The notes: generated by a model not told the origin, from the letters alone. 64,000 nt of DNA from Desulfobacterales bacterium (GCA_030066985.1 JASJAN010000015.1:24934-88933); one strand, 5' to 3'. Shown: positions 1-9,048, counted from the stretch's first letter. Numbers and translations are program-made.

Positions 1-507
1 AACGCCGGTCTACCGCATGACAAAGCCGTTATGCAAGCCGCTGCCTATTTAACGGCAACCGGTCAATTGCCAGACCTCACCGAGGGTCAAGCGCCGGATC
101 CAAAATTCCCTTACTGGATCGTCTTTGATAACCACACGGTTGTCGGCCGACAGGTGCTACGGGATATCGCCCGAGACCTTCATATTCCCCTGCTTCAACT
201 GGAATGGACGTATTTTTATTTCGAAGGTGCGAAAACCAACGGCGCCAATTCTTCAAAATGGTGGGATCTTTACTGCAACTGGCAATTTAACAAAATCGAT
301 CTGGCCGCCAATGAAGCGCATCTGCTATGGGACCCGGCCAAGGTTCAAGTGATGGAAGCGCTGGCGCAGGAAAGTCGTCAGCTGAAAAATGATCTTTATC
401 GCTGGAAACTGGCCAACACAGATCGTATTACTGGGCTTAAAAGACAGGTTGAACTGTATATCGATCATTTGGATGAGGTTCAGCGCGACCAAAGAAGCTT
501 GTTCTAG
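1..507 (+). CDS. Partial unknown protein (5' end outside window)
   Basis: The reading frame is open from base 1 and ends with TAG at 505-507, giving at least 168 residues; the true start lies upstream. I do not recognise the family with certainty. The visible part has an acidic, Pro-rich linker, then a globular stretch with PYWIVFDNHT and LEWTYFYFEG, and a helical, charged C-terminus that looks able to form a coiled coil. There is no signal peptide or membrane segment in the visible part. It lies 69 bp upstream of an O-methyltransferase gene on the same strand and could share its transcript. Confidence 0.6.
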   Translation, partial: NAGLPHDKAVMQAAAYLTATGQLPDLTEGQAPDPKFPYWIVFDNHTVVGRQVLRDIARDLHIPLLQLEWTYFYFEGAKTNGANSSKWWDLYCNWQFNKIDLAANEAHLLWDPAKVQVMEALAQESRQLKNDLYRWKLANTDRITGLKRQVELYIDHLDEVQRDQRSLF

Positions 508-576
508 GTGCCCTGCGCTGATCAGAAACCCACTGCCAAGTTAGCGACGGCCCAAGTCGAATACCGAGGAGGTACC

Positions 577-1191
577 ATGTCCGCCATTGTTGATAATCCC
601 GATGCGTATTTTTCGCAGTTTGTTCCAAAAAGAGATAAGTTATTGCTGGAGCTCGAAGCGGAAGCCCAGCGTGATGCCATACCCATCGTCGGCCCTGTGG
701 TTGGGGAATTGCTATTCATTTTGGCCCATGTGTGCGGGGCCAAACGTATCCTGGAATTGGGCACGGCCACCGGGTATTCGACCATTTTTCTGGCCAATGC
801 CTGCGATGATGTCGCCGGTCGGGTGGTCACCCTGGAGCAGGATGAGGCCATGGCTGAAAAAGCGCTCAATAATTTCAAAAAAGCCGGGTTGCAGCATCGT
901 ATCGAGCTGCGCGTTTGCGATGCGCTGCAGGAGCTGGCGACCCTGGACACCTTTTTCGATCTGATATTTATGGATATTGAAAAGGAAGATTATCTGCGTG
1001 CGCTGCCGCATTTCCGCAATTGTATTCGAAAAGGCGGCTTGCTGGTCGTCGATAATGTGGCATTCAAAGGTGCCGACGGGTTTAATCGCGCAATTGTCGA
1101 GCAGGCGGATTGGCGCTCGGTCTCGCTCTTTTCGTATTTACCTCACCATTCGCCCGAATATGATGGAATATGTCTGGCAATCCGCAAATGA
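577..1191 (+). CDS. SAM-dependent O-methyltransferase (class I, family 3 type)
   Basis: A 204-residue protein. The frame is open further upstream, but the ATG at 577 follows a strong GAGGAGGT site and begins the conserved domain. SAM-binding motif I is ELGTATGYS at about residues 61-69, followed by the acidic loop VTLEQDE, the post-II segment LIFMDIEKEDY and a LLVVDNV strand. These match the cation-dependent O-methyltransferase family (catechol/caffeoyl-CoA type), which transfers methyl from SAM to hydroxyls of small aromatic substrates. The substrate cannot be read from the sequence. It is cytoplasmic, with no targeting signal. Confidence 0.85.
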   Translation: MSAIVDNPDAYFSQFVPKRDKLLLELEAEAQRDAIPIVGPVVGELLFILAHVCGAKRILELGTATGYSTIFLANACDDVAGRVVTLEQDEAMAEKALNNFKKAGLQHRIELRVCDALQELATLDTFFDLIFMDIEKEDYLRALPHFRNCIRKGGLLVVDNVAFKGADGFNRAIVEQADWRSVSLFSYLPHHSPEYDGICLAIRK

Positions 1192-1344
1192 CTAAATCAA
1201 AAGGGTTGAGCCCGTTTCCCATCTGCCATTTTACCGGTTGACGTGCTATCTTTTCAAATTTGCATATCGACAATTTGCAAAATCATAGATCATAGATATC
1301 AAGTCATCTTTATACAGTAACACGTCTACAAGTAGGAGATTGCC

Positions 1345-1797
1345 ATGATGATCACTGCCCAAAGCAAAAGCGTTATTCCTTTTCGTCCCAATGATGCCAA
1401 ACGGGTTGGCAAAGAATGCTATTATCTTGATTTAATAATTTGGTTAAATGGTGAGTTCGCAGAATTAGGTGACTTCGTGGGTTTCAACTATGGCGTCTAC
1501 GTCAACGCCTATGGCGGATTCTTCATTGATGACTATTCGATGATCGGCCCTTATTCGATGATTCACACCGCCAATCATGAGACCGACCCAAGCAAACCTC
1601 TGCAGCAACAAGGATGGACCAAGCAACCTGTTACGATTGGAAAATGGGTCTGGGTTGGAGCGGCAGTGATGATTTTACCGGGCGTTACAATCGGAGACGG
1701 GGCTATCGTCGGTGCAGGAAGCGTGGTTGCCAAGGATATACCGCCGTGGACAGTAGCAGTAGGCAATCCCTGTAAAGTGATCAAAAAGCGGAAATAA
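1345..1797 (+). CDS. Hexapeptide-repeat acyltransferase (left-handed beta helix), copy A
   Basis: A 150-residue protein with ATG-ATG at 1345 behind TAGGAGA. The C-terminal half shows hexapeptide repeat character (for example VMILPGVTIGDGAIVGAGSVV), and the MIHTANH segment probably carries the catalytic His, as in maltose/galactoside O-acetyltransferases that use acetyl-CoA. It is shorter than typical 180-220 residue members. A close paralog in opposite orientation lies at 3065-3520, and a GT4 glycosyltransferase sits between them. The setting suggests acetylation of a surface glycan sugar, but the acceptor is unknown. Confidence 0.8.
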   Translation: MMITAQSKSVIPFRPNDAKRVGKECYYLDLIIWLNGEFAELGDFVGFNYGVYVNAYGGFFIDDYSMIGPYSMIHTANHETDPSKPLQQQGWTKQPVTIGKWVWVGAAVMILPGVTIGDGAIVGAGSVVAKDIPPWTVAVGNPCKVIKKRK

Positions 1798-1883
1798 AAG
1801 GCTGGGGCATCTGCAATTTCAGAGATATGCAGAGCGTCCTTGTGCCATCTCACATTCAAAAAAAAACACATCCATTTGAGACC

Positions 1884-3011
1884 ATGCACATACTCTTTGT
1901 TCAACCTCAACCATGCGTTCGTGCTCTTAAATATGCCGAAGGACTTTGCAAGATCCATTCGGATATTCGCCTTTCGTTCGCATATTCGGGTAAAACGCTT
2001 ACCGAGCTTTACGGACATGGTGACGAATGTTTTGGAGCCTGGTTTCCACTCGGTGACAATCCGGCAGCCGAGCTGCGCAAACTTGTCGATACACATGATG
2101 TCAATCTTATCCATTCTCACAATGCACCTGATACGTTAACGAATTTGTGTATCGATCTGTTTGGTGGAAAAATACCGATTGTGCACGACATCCACGATCT
2201 AATGAGCGCTCGTAATACAGCCTATGAGGATGGTCTGAATAAAAAGATCGACGTTTTGAATTGGCGCAAAGAGGAACGGCGGGCCATCGAACGCAGTGAT
2301 GCCATAATTGCCGTTTCGGATTTTATCCTTCATATAGCGAGGCAGAAGGGCTATCGTCTTCCTAAGATTGCACACGTCTATGAAAATTTTATCCCAGAAC
2401 GTTTCATTCCTAAAATTCTGCCACAGATAAAACAAAACTTTTCTGACCGGCCGATTCGTATTGTTTACGAAGGCTTTATTAGCAGCAATGGAGGCCACTA
2501 TGATATGCGCTCCATCTTTCAAGCACTCGCAGCAGAGGGGCTTGAAGTGCATATATATCCATCACGCGAAAATTTAGACTATCAGACGCTATCAGATACC
2601 GTACCAAACATCTTCTATCATCCAAGTCTCCCACCGGATAAGCTTTTAAATGAGATCGCGCAGTATGATTTCGGCTGGGCTGGGTTCAACGATACGCTCA
2701 ACAGGGTGCATATGAATACGGCTTTACCGAACAAGCTATTTGAGTACATAGCCTGTGGCTTGCCAGTCATCAGTTTCCCCCATGAGGCACTTAAGCGCTT
2801 TTTGGAGACACATAACTTAGGTCTTGTTATTAATACCGTATCAGGATTGACAGAACGGTTGCGGAATCCAGGAATGGCAGTCATACGGGAAAATGTCGGT
2901 GCTCACCGTTTAAATTTCACAGTTGAGGCCAATATTGGAGTTATAGTAGACATGTATTTAGAGTTGTGCGAAGAAACCGTTTCATTCTGCAATGAGCAAA
3001 GATACATTTAA
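1884..3011 (+). CDS. Glycosyltransferase family 4 (GT-B fold)
   Basis: A 375-residue protein. The frame is open from 1827, but the domain starts at the ATG at 1884 (MHILFVQP), which fits the first strand of a GT-B fold. The N-domain contains HDIHDL and AIIAVSDF. The C-domain contains NKLFEYIACGLPVISF, the GT4 donor-binding signature with the E(x)IACG element. Such enzymes transfer sugars from nucleotide-sugars onto growing glycans at the cytoplasmic face. It is flanked by two inverted hexapeptide acyltransferase genes, which suggests a small cell-surface glycan decoration cassette; acceptor and donor are unknown. Confidence 0.8.
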   Translation: MHILFVQPQPCVRALKYAEGLCKIHSDIRLSFAYSGKTLTELYGHGDECFGAWFPLGDNPAAELRKLVDTHDVNLIHSHNAPDTLTNLCIDLFGGKIPIVHDIHDLMSARNTAYEDGLNKKIDVLNWRKEERRAIERSDAIIAVSDFILHIARQKGYRLPKIAHVYENFIPERFIPKILPQIKQNFSDRPIRIVYEGFISSNGGHYDMRSIFQALAAEGLEVHIYPSRENLDYQTLSDTVPNIFYHPSLPPDKLLNEIAQYDFGWAGFNDTLNRVHMNTALPNKLFEYIACGLPVISFPHEALKRFLETHNLGLVINTVSGLTERLRNPGMAVIRENVGAHRLNFTVEANIGVIVDMYLELCEETVSFCNEQRYI

Positions 3012-3064
3012 ATGAAAGCTCGACGGCTGTGAAATCAAAGCCGGATCCTCTCAGCTGGAATGGT

Positions 3065-3520
3065 TTACTTCCTTGATTTAATGACTTTACACGGATTGCC
3101 TACCGCAATGCTGTATGGCGGTATGTCTTTGGTAACGACGCTGCCGGCACCGATTAAACTCCCTTCTCCAATGCGCACTCCTGGGAGAATGATTACGCCC
3201 ATGGTCACCCCCACATCCTTTTCAATATGAACGGGTTTTTTGATCCAGCCCTGACCGTCGATACCCGCGTCAACATTATCGATCATGTGGTTAGCGGTGT
3301 GTATCATGGTCATTGGGCCGAATCGGCTGCCTTCTTCGATAATCAATCCCCCAAAACCATTGACGTAGCACCCATAATTAAACCCGATATTATCTCCCAG
3401 CTCAATCTGGTCTCCGTTAAGCCACACGATCATGTCAACATAGTAACATTCTTTTCCAACCTTCTTGGCATCCCTTTGCCGGAAAGGGATAATACTTTTA
3501 TTAAATTCAGTGAATTTCAT
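3065..3520 (-). CDS. Hexapeptide-repeat acyltransferase, copy B
   Basis: A 151-residue paralog of the protein at 1345-1797. Shared blocks include DAKxVGKECYY, WLNG, GFNYGxYVN, MIHTANH and KDIPPxxxAVGNPCKVIK, and I estimate well over half of positions identical by eye. The ATG at 3520 has a TGGAGGA ribosome site. It carries the same beta-helix and presumed catalytic His. The two copies are convergent, with the glycosyltransferase between them. They differ most in the loop after MIHTANH, which could change acceptor specificity (inference). Confidence 0.8.
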   Translation of the reverse strand: MKFTEFNKSIIPFRQRDAKKVGKECYYVDMIVWLNGDQIELGDNIGFNYGCYVNGFGGLIIEEGSRFGPMTMIHTANHMIDNVDAGIDGQGWIKKPVHIEKDVGVTMGVIILPGVRIGEGSLIGAGSVVTKDIPPYSIAVGNPCKVIKSRK

Positions 3521-3602
3521 AAGTCCTCCATTTTCAGTTATTAAATCAAGTAACGGAAGTGCCGAAGAATCGAATCCGGATAGATTACTTAATAGGGTAC
3601 GC

Positions 3603-4277
3603 TCAGGAAAGTATCTTCATCAGCCAGGCGCGGATATCTGAGATTTCTTCGGCGCACACGCTGTGGGGTATGGGGTATTCATGCCAGTCGACGGTGTATC
3701 CGAGGTCGTTAAGCGCCTGCCGGGTTTCAACGGCTTTTACCAGCGGAATTACCGGATCCGACTGGCCATGGGCCATCATGATGGGCACCTGTTTTGCGGC
3801 TGAGCTGAATTCGGCGGCCGACTGTGCTACTGTGGGCAGGTGCATGGACATGGCCAGAATTCCCGCCAGCGGTTTATGGTAATGCAGGCCGGTATGCAGC
3901 ACAATGGCGCCTCCCTGTGAAAATCCGGCCAGTACGATTCGCTCAGCAGCCATTCCGGATCGCAGTTCGTTCTCAATTAAAGCGGTGACCATATCTGCCG
4001 ATTGACGGAATTGGTCCCGGTCGATGGAATCGGCAGTCAGCTCCACATCAAAGAGATCAAACCAGGCCCGCATAACCAAACCGCCATTGATGGTGACTGC
4101 CCGCAAGGGTGCATGCGGAAAGACATAACGCACAGCAAGCGAGTCGGGTAGACGCAGCTCAGGGACAATGGCTTCAAAATCATGGCCGTCGGCCCCCAGA
4201 CCGTGCAGCCAGATAATCACCGCTGCGGGATCGCCAGATGGATTAATCTCAATGCATTCGGGAAGTTCTGAATTCAA
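3603..4277 (-). CDS. Alpha/beta-hydrolase, carboxylesterase/phospholipase family
   Basis: A 224-residue protein if translation starts at the TTG at 4277, placed 7 nt behind AAGGAGG; an in-frame GTG at 4304 is the alternative. The oxyanion-hole strand is IWLHGLGADG, the nucleophile elbow is GFSQGG (Ser), the acid lies in GQSDPVIP and the His in PIPHSVC, so the full catalytic triad is present. This is the bacterial carboxylesterase 2 / acyl-protein thioesterase-like family acting on short-chain esters or lysophospholipids. It has no signal peptide. It is divergent from the PAC2 gene. Confidence 0.88.
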   Translation of the reverse strand: MNSELPECIEINPSGDPAAVIIWLHGLGADGHDFEAIVPELRLPDSLAVRYVFPHAPLRAVTINGGLVMRAWFDLFDVELTADSIDRDQFRQSADMVTALIENELRSGMAAERIVLAGFSQGGAIVLHTGLHYHKPLAGILAMSMHLPTVAQSAAEFSSAAKQVPIMMAHGQSDPVIPLVKAVETRQALNDLGYTVDWHEYPIPHSVCAEEISDIRAWLMKILS

Positions 4278-4305
4278 TTGGATGCCTCCTTCTTTGCTAC
4301 GCACC

Positions 4306-4406
4306 AGAAGACAGAGGACAGAGAACAGAAGTCAGAATGGATGATTCATGTTCCTGTTTTTCGTCAGTTTTCTGACCTCTGACATCTGACCTCTGTCTTC
4401 TGTTCT
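4306..4406. repeat. Palindromic intergenic repeat (CTCTGTCTTCTG type)
   Basis: Two complementary arms, about 4306-4336 and 4371-4406, are built from degenerate 6-10 bp units of the form TCTGACcTCTG/CTCTGTCTTCTG. Related units recur at 19165-19205 and 33876-33945. It lies between divergent genes, so it is not a simple terminator. Confidence 0.6.
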
Positions 4407-4456
4407 TATTTGGTGATTACCTTGACAATTACGAAGGCGAATGTCAAATTGCACCT

Positions 4457-5323
4457 ATGCGATCAGAAGGTATCCATATCCAGGAAACGCCGGATTTGAA
4501 AAACCCGTTGTTGATCGCCGGGTTTGACGGCTGGGGTAATGCGCTCAAAATTTCGAGCGGCATGACCGCTTACCTCATTCGTTCGTTTAAAGCAAAACCA
4601 TTTGCCGTCATGGACCCCGATGCCTTTTATCGCTATGATGAATTGCGGCCGGTGGTGCAAATAGAGCACGGTGTCATGAAGCGTATCTCACCGCCGGAAG
4701 GCGTTTTTTATGCCGCACAGACAGCACAAAATGAACCCGACCTGGTGATTCTGCAGGCCGATGAGCCCAACCTCCGGTGGCTTGGCTTTGTTGAGGAATT
4801 TTACAGCCTTTGCGAAAAACTCATGGTTAAATCCGTTATCACCATGGGCAGCATGTATGACCATGTGCTGCATACAGACAGAATCATTTCGGCAATTGCA
4901 TCCAACGAGACCCTGTCTTCGGTCTTGCAGCAAAAGGGCGTAACATCAATAACCTACCAAGGGCCCAGCGCCATTCATTCCATCATCCATTCCGAGGGAA
5001 CGAAAAGAAATCTGGCCTGTATGAGCTTGTGGTGCCACTGCCCGTATTATTTACAGGGGACCACCCACTTTGGCATTTTAGCTCATCTGGGCAAATTGCT
5101 TGGTGCCTTGGGCGACTTTGAACTCGACACGGAAGATCTGGAAACCAGTTGGGAAAAATTGCATGTTCAGATAGATCAGCTGATCGAAGACAATGCCGAG
5201 TTGCAGTCCATCGTCAAGCAAATACGCAAAGCCAAGGTCAGAGGGACAGCGGCTCAAATGAAGGGCACACTGCAATCAGACGATAAAATCATCAATATTG
5301 AGGACTTTTTGCAACCCAAGTAA
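4457..5323 (+). CDS. PAC2 family protein
   Basis: A 288-residue protein. It opens with PLLIAGFDGWGNA, continues with FYRYDELRPVV and includes ITMGSMYD and LAHLGKLLG, which match the PAC2 (proteasome assembly chaperone 2-like) family found in archaea and many bacteria. The role in bacteria without a proteasome is not established. The C-terminal 50 residues are helical and charged, possibly a coiled coil. It is transcribed away from the esterase; no operon partner is evident. Confidence 0.8.
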   Translation: MRSEGIHIQETPDLKNPLLIAGFDGWGNALKISSGMTAYLIRSFKAKPFAVMDPDAFYRYDELRPVVQIEHGVMKRISPPEGVFYAAQTAQNEPDLVILQADEPNLRWLGFVEEFYSLCEKLMVKSVITMGSMYDHVLHTDRIISAIASNETLSSVLQQKGVTSITYQGPSAIHSIIHSEGTKRNLACMSLWCHCPYYLQGTTHFGILAHLGKLLGALGDFELDTEDLETSWEKLHVQIDQLIEDNAELQSIVKQIRKAKVRGTAAQMKGTLQSDDKIINIEDFLQPK

Positions 5324-5388
5324 CAGCCGCTTCGAGGCTGCTCTCTTCCATCTCCCCCGGTACCAGCGACATCATCAAATATATGCTA

Positions 5389-6192
5389 TCAGAAGCGGCC
5401 ATGCCGCCCTCGAAAGGCTGCCGCCCTCGAGTGGTGGGATGTATATCGACCGCGCGTTAGGGAATGATGTCTTCTGACGCTATGGGTGCGGTAGTGACGA
5501 TTGTTGTAGAGTCCTTTTGATCGATGGCGGGTATAATGCTTATGTTTTGAGTAATGTCGCCGGTGTTTGTTGCTGTGCCCGTACTTGGAAGAATGCCGGC
5601 GATGCTTCTTATAGTGCCCATATTTGCTGCCATGACGGCTGTGTTTTTTATGGTGCCCGTATTTGTGATGGCGTCTGTGTTTGTAGTGATGCTTGCGATA
5701 CAGCCCCAGGTTATGGCGCTTATAGCTTGAAGAATAGGTTCTATGGCCAGTGCGGTAATAGGGATAATAGTATCCATACCCGTACCCGTAACTGCCCCAA
5801 CGATCATCATCGTAATAATCGGCGGCGGCTTCAGCTTCCCGCAAAATCTCGTCAGCTTCTCGCACCGCCGCTTCAGCGCGTGCTGCAGCAGCCGCAATTC
5901 GCCGCTCGGCCTCCAACTGCTGTTGCAATAACTGCGCTTGTCTTTCCGCCAGTTCTTGCTTGGCTGCTGCTAAACGCTCTTCTGCAAGACGCTCTTCATG
6001 AGCCGCTTCATCAAAGGGAATTTCAGGGGATTTGATTAAGAGTTCGGCATGTTTAGGGGGTTGCTGGTTGGTAAAATACCGCACACCGTTTTCATCCGTC
6101 CAGGAATAAATGTCGGCGCCGGCATTGGGTATCATAAACCCGGCAAGCCCCAGAGCTGCCAGGGTTAAGGCTATCAGATTAAACCGATCCAT
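5389..6192 (-). CDS. Exported DUF4124 protein with His/Lys/Tyr-rich tail
   Basis: A 267-residue protein. Residues 1-26 form a signal peptide (LIALTLAALGLAGF then AGA). The mature N-terminus DIYSWTDENGVRYFTN is a DUF4124 domain, followed by an Ala/Glu-rich helix of about 60 residues. The last 120 residues are a low-complexity tail of repeated KYGHxKKHxRHxS units with Tyr and Gly runs, carrying dozens of His. Metal binding or polyanion binding in the envelope is plausible but is inference. The nucleotide repeats of this tail give long artefactual reading frames on the other strand. It stands alone. Confidence 0.75.
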   Translation of the reverse strand: MDRFNLIALTLAALGLAGFMIPNAGADIYSWTDENGVRYFTNQQPPKHAELLIKSPEIPFDEAAHEERLAEERLAAAKQELAERQAQLLQQQLEAERRIAAAAARAEAAVREADEILREAEAAADYYDDDRWGSYGYGYGYYYPYYRTGHRTYSSSYKRHNLGLYRKHHYKHRRHHKYGHHKKHSRHGSKYGHYKKHRRHSSKYGHSNKHRRHYSKHKHYTRHRSKGLYNNRHYRTHSVRRHHSLTRGRYTSHHSRAAAFRGRHGRF

Positions 6193-6453
6193 GAGTGCCT
6201 CCCTTCAGCCTTTTCAAGCTTCGCTGATGCACATTCGGTATAGGATTCAAATCAATAACATTTAACATAACCATCAAATGATTGCTGTAAATTAAAAAGC
6301 TCCGGTCTCTGTCTGATTCTATTGACGCATCAGACGCCCAACCCGTCGACATTTTTCTTAATGGCGGATTTTGCCCGTTAAATCCGTGAAAAAGCGAAGA
6401 CGTTTGATTATTGGACCGGCTAAATGGGCCAACCGGCTCAACCTAATAACCTT

Positions 6454-8181
6454 TTAGTGGGCTTCCTGGGTAGCACCCGTACCCTCAAAATCACCAACCA
6501 TTTCATCCGGCGTTTCATCCGCCTGCCCCCTATCACGCAAAATCTCAGATGCAATTTTGTGGTGCAGCTGTTCCTGGCGAGAGGAAAACAATCGACGATT
6601 CACTTTACGCGCCTGACGGGCTTCTTCAAGAAAATAGGCCAGGACATCAAGATCGTCAGATACCGCCTGTCCGGATTTTCGAGCGGTCTCGATTTTGGCC
6701 ATAAGGGTGATAAGTCCATAAAGATACAAGCTTAAAGTGGTCATCCGACGCAAAAAAAATTGCTTTTGCATGATTGAGCGCCCGAAAAATAGGAATCCTG
6801 TTAAGATCATCAAGCGAATACGACGGGCGCTAGAGCGGGCAAAACGGGCAGCGCGATTCATGCGTTTATCATAAAAGACCAGCGGCCAGTTGCTGCGGCG
6901 AAACATCTCCTTAAGCAGTGTACCCAATTGCGCCAGCCTTCCGGAAGTTCCCCCTTGAAGGCGTTTGCTTAAGGTTCGCAAGACAAACATGGCCGGATAC
7001 ATTGAATGAATCTCGGTGGTGCCTTCAAAAATGGTGGTCACTCGAAAATCTCGCATACGTTTTTCATATGGCTGTGTGGTCAGATATCCCGAGCCGCCAG
7101 CAACCTGGAGAGCATCGTATATTGTGTCCCAAGCGCGCGTCGTGCCAAACAATTTACAATGTGAGCTTTCCATGGCCACCAGGGCGGTGGGGTTGGCTTC
7201 CAGCATCCCGGCGGTAAAGGCGGTCATCGCAGAGGCGACATGTCCGTGGACTTTGGCTTTCACCATTTTCTCCTGAATAAGCTCGAACTGGTTGATGGGA
7301 ACACCAAACTGTGTCCGACTGGCGGCTCGCTCGGCCATATCCTGCAACGACTGTTTCATCATACCCGCCGAAGCAGCGCCCAGCGCCATTCGTCCATAAT
7401 TTAGGATGACCATGGCAATTTTAAATCCATCACCGGGCTGGCCCAATAGATTTTCACGCGGAACCTTTACGTCTTTAAATTGGATCGATGCGGTGGAGCT
7501 GGCCTTGAGTCCCATCTTGGGCATATCTTTACCGATTTTGACACCATCCCAGGTTGTTTCGGCGATAAAGGCACCCATGAACCCGGGCCGAGCCGGATCC
7601 ATCTGTGCAAATACGGTTAATCCCCCTGCATAATTGGCATTGGTAATGTAGGTCTTGGTTCCGTTTAGAATGTAGTGACGGCCATCTTCTGATGGGGTGG
7701 CGACGGTTTCGATGTTTGCCGCGTCCGAACCTGTCTGGGGTTCGGTCAAGGCATAAGAAAAGATCATATCCCCGCTGGCCGCCGGAGCTAAATACTTACG
7801 CTTTTGCTCTTCGGAGCCAAACAGCACGATGCCCTTGATCCCAATCGAGAGATGTGCCAGCGCCAGTATTCCCAGCGACATGTTATGACTGGCCAGTGTC
7901 TCGACAACATGCAAATACTGGTTTAAACTCAGTCCGACCCCGCCGAATTCCCGCGGAATGGTAAGACCGAAAAAATCATTGCGGCCTAATTTCTCCATCA
8001 ATTCTGCCGGCACTGTTTCCTGTTCTTCTAATAGCGACGGTGGGTATTCCGAACTCGCCTCAAGAAATTTATCAATGATATGACGGGTGGTTTCAGTGGC
8101 CTCAAAATCCTTGAAGCCATCAAACGGTTCAGTGTTCAGTTGCCCGAAATAGGTATTGATCAGAAAATTTTCATAATCCAT
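6454..8181 (-). CDS. Acyl-CoA dehydrogenase with C-terminal extension
   Basis: A 575-residue protein from the ATG at 8181, which is preceded by AAGGAG at 6 nt. Signatures are FSYALTEPQTGSD (FAD/substrate), the middle beta domain, and FEGTTEIH with the catalytic Glu base. It oxidises acyl-CoA to enoyl-CoA using FAD and passes electrons to ETF. The core ends near residue 400; the remaining ~170 residues are basic and helical (RRSN, ARSSARRIR), as in long ACADs of the VLCAD/ACAD9 type, which suggests membrane association (inference). No beta-oxidation partner genes are adjacent. Confidence 0.88.
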   Translation of the reverse strand: MDYENFLINTYFGQLNTEPFDGFKDFEATETTRHIIDKFLEASSEYPPSLLEEQETVPAELMEKLGRNDFFGLTIPREFGGVGLSLNQYLHVVETLASHNMSLGILALAHLSIGIKGIVLFGSEEQKRKYLAPAASGDMIFSYALTEPQTGSDAANIETVATPSEDGRHYILNGTKTYITNANYAGGLTVFAQMDPARPGFMGAFIAETTWDGVKIGKDMPKMGLKASSTASIQFKDVKVPRENLLGQPGDGFKIAMVILNYGRMALGAASAGMMKQSLQDMAERAASRTQFGVPINQFELIQEKMVKAKVHGHVASAMTAFTAGMLEANPTALVAMESSHCKLFGTTRAWDTIYDALQVAGGSGYLTTQPYEKRMRDFRVTTIFEGTTEIHSMYPAMFVLRTLSKRLQGGTSGRLAQLGTLLKEMFRRSNWPLVFYDKRMNRAARFARSSARRIRLMILTGFLFFGRSIMQKQFFLRRMTTLSLYLYGLITLMAKIETARKSGQAVSDDLDVLAYFLEEARQARKVNRRLFSSRQEQLHHKIASEILRDRGQADETPDEMVGDFEGTGATQEAH

Positions 8182-8442
8182 TTGCAACTCCTTATAGGGG
8201 ACATTAGCAGCGTCATGCGGTTTCAGCAGCAGCCAGAATTGATTGCTGCTTCAATCGTTCATATGGTATACAGTAAGCATTTCGATTTAGGGGTCAATTT
8301 AAGCCGCCTATCGGTTTTGCGCTGATCGACGGCAACTAAGCCTGGCCGACACTGATGCTTCTCGGTTTGGTCCGATGCTCGGGTTAAGTGGTCAAAATGG
8401 TGCAAAGATGCTCAAAATAAACTGGCGAAGGGAAAAGGTTTG

Positions 8443-9048
8443 ATGGCTAAGAATAAAAGCGATCTGGTAGTTAAACAATTTGTATCACCATCGGGTCAAA
8501 ATCAGTATTTGTTGATCAGCGGCAGCGAAGCGGCCACCATTGATGTTTCCGGAGCAATCGATGATGTCGCTAAGATACTGGCAGACAGATCATTGCCACT
8601 GAAATACGTGCTGGTAACCCATGCGCATCAATCGCACGTCCAGACGCTGCCGGATCTCAAACAAAAATTCGGTTCAACCTTTTGTTTGCATGAATTTGAA
8701 TACCAGCATCTCAAAGAAACAGATGTCGACATTGAGCCGGATCAGATTCTAAATGATAACGATACCCTCATGCTGGGTGCGACGAAGATAAGGGTTTTGC
8801 TGACAGCCGGCCACACGAAAGGCTCGGTTTGCTATTGGATCAAAGAAGCCAATGCCCTGTTTAGCGGCAGCACCCTGCTAAAAAAAGGCTATGGACAAAT
8901 CTGGGGGCCCAGCAGCATGTCACTGATGCATTTCAGCTTGAAGCGCCTGGGTTCCACCATACCGGCAAAAACCACTATTTATACCGGCAGCGGCGAATTG
9001 ACCCGAATGGCCAATGAGGGCTGGATCCACTGCATGCGCTCAGCCTAA
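8443..9048 (+). CDS. Metallo-beta-lactamase-fold protein with degenerate metal site
   Basis: A 201-residue protein (ATG at 8443). The order of strands and the motifs THAHQSH, GHTKGS, LFSGSTLL and YTGSGEL follow the glyoxalase II-like MBL fold. His60, His62, His65 and His124 remain, but the Asp of HxHxDH is Ser64, the bridging Asp of GDT is Ser143, and the last His of GHG is Ser183. Three metal ligands are therefore lost, so hydrolase activity is doubtful. It may be a non-catalytic or single-metal relative. It stands alone between convergent or divergent genes. Confidence 0.75.
   Translation: MAKNKSDLVVKQFVSPSGQNQYLLISGSEAATIDVSGAIDDVAKILADRSLPLKYVLVTHAHQSHVQTLPDLKQKFGSTFCLHEFEYQHLKETDVDIEPDQILNDNDTLMLGATKIRVLLTAGHTKGSVCYWIKEANALFSGSTLLKKGYGQIWGPSSMSLMHFSLKRLGSTIPAKTTIYTGSGELTRMANEGWIHCMRSA

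Noticed and set aside
5457..6035. Long open frames opposite and alongside the His-rich gene
   Set aside because: They arise from the low-complexity repeats of the real gene in another frame and have unlikely compositions.
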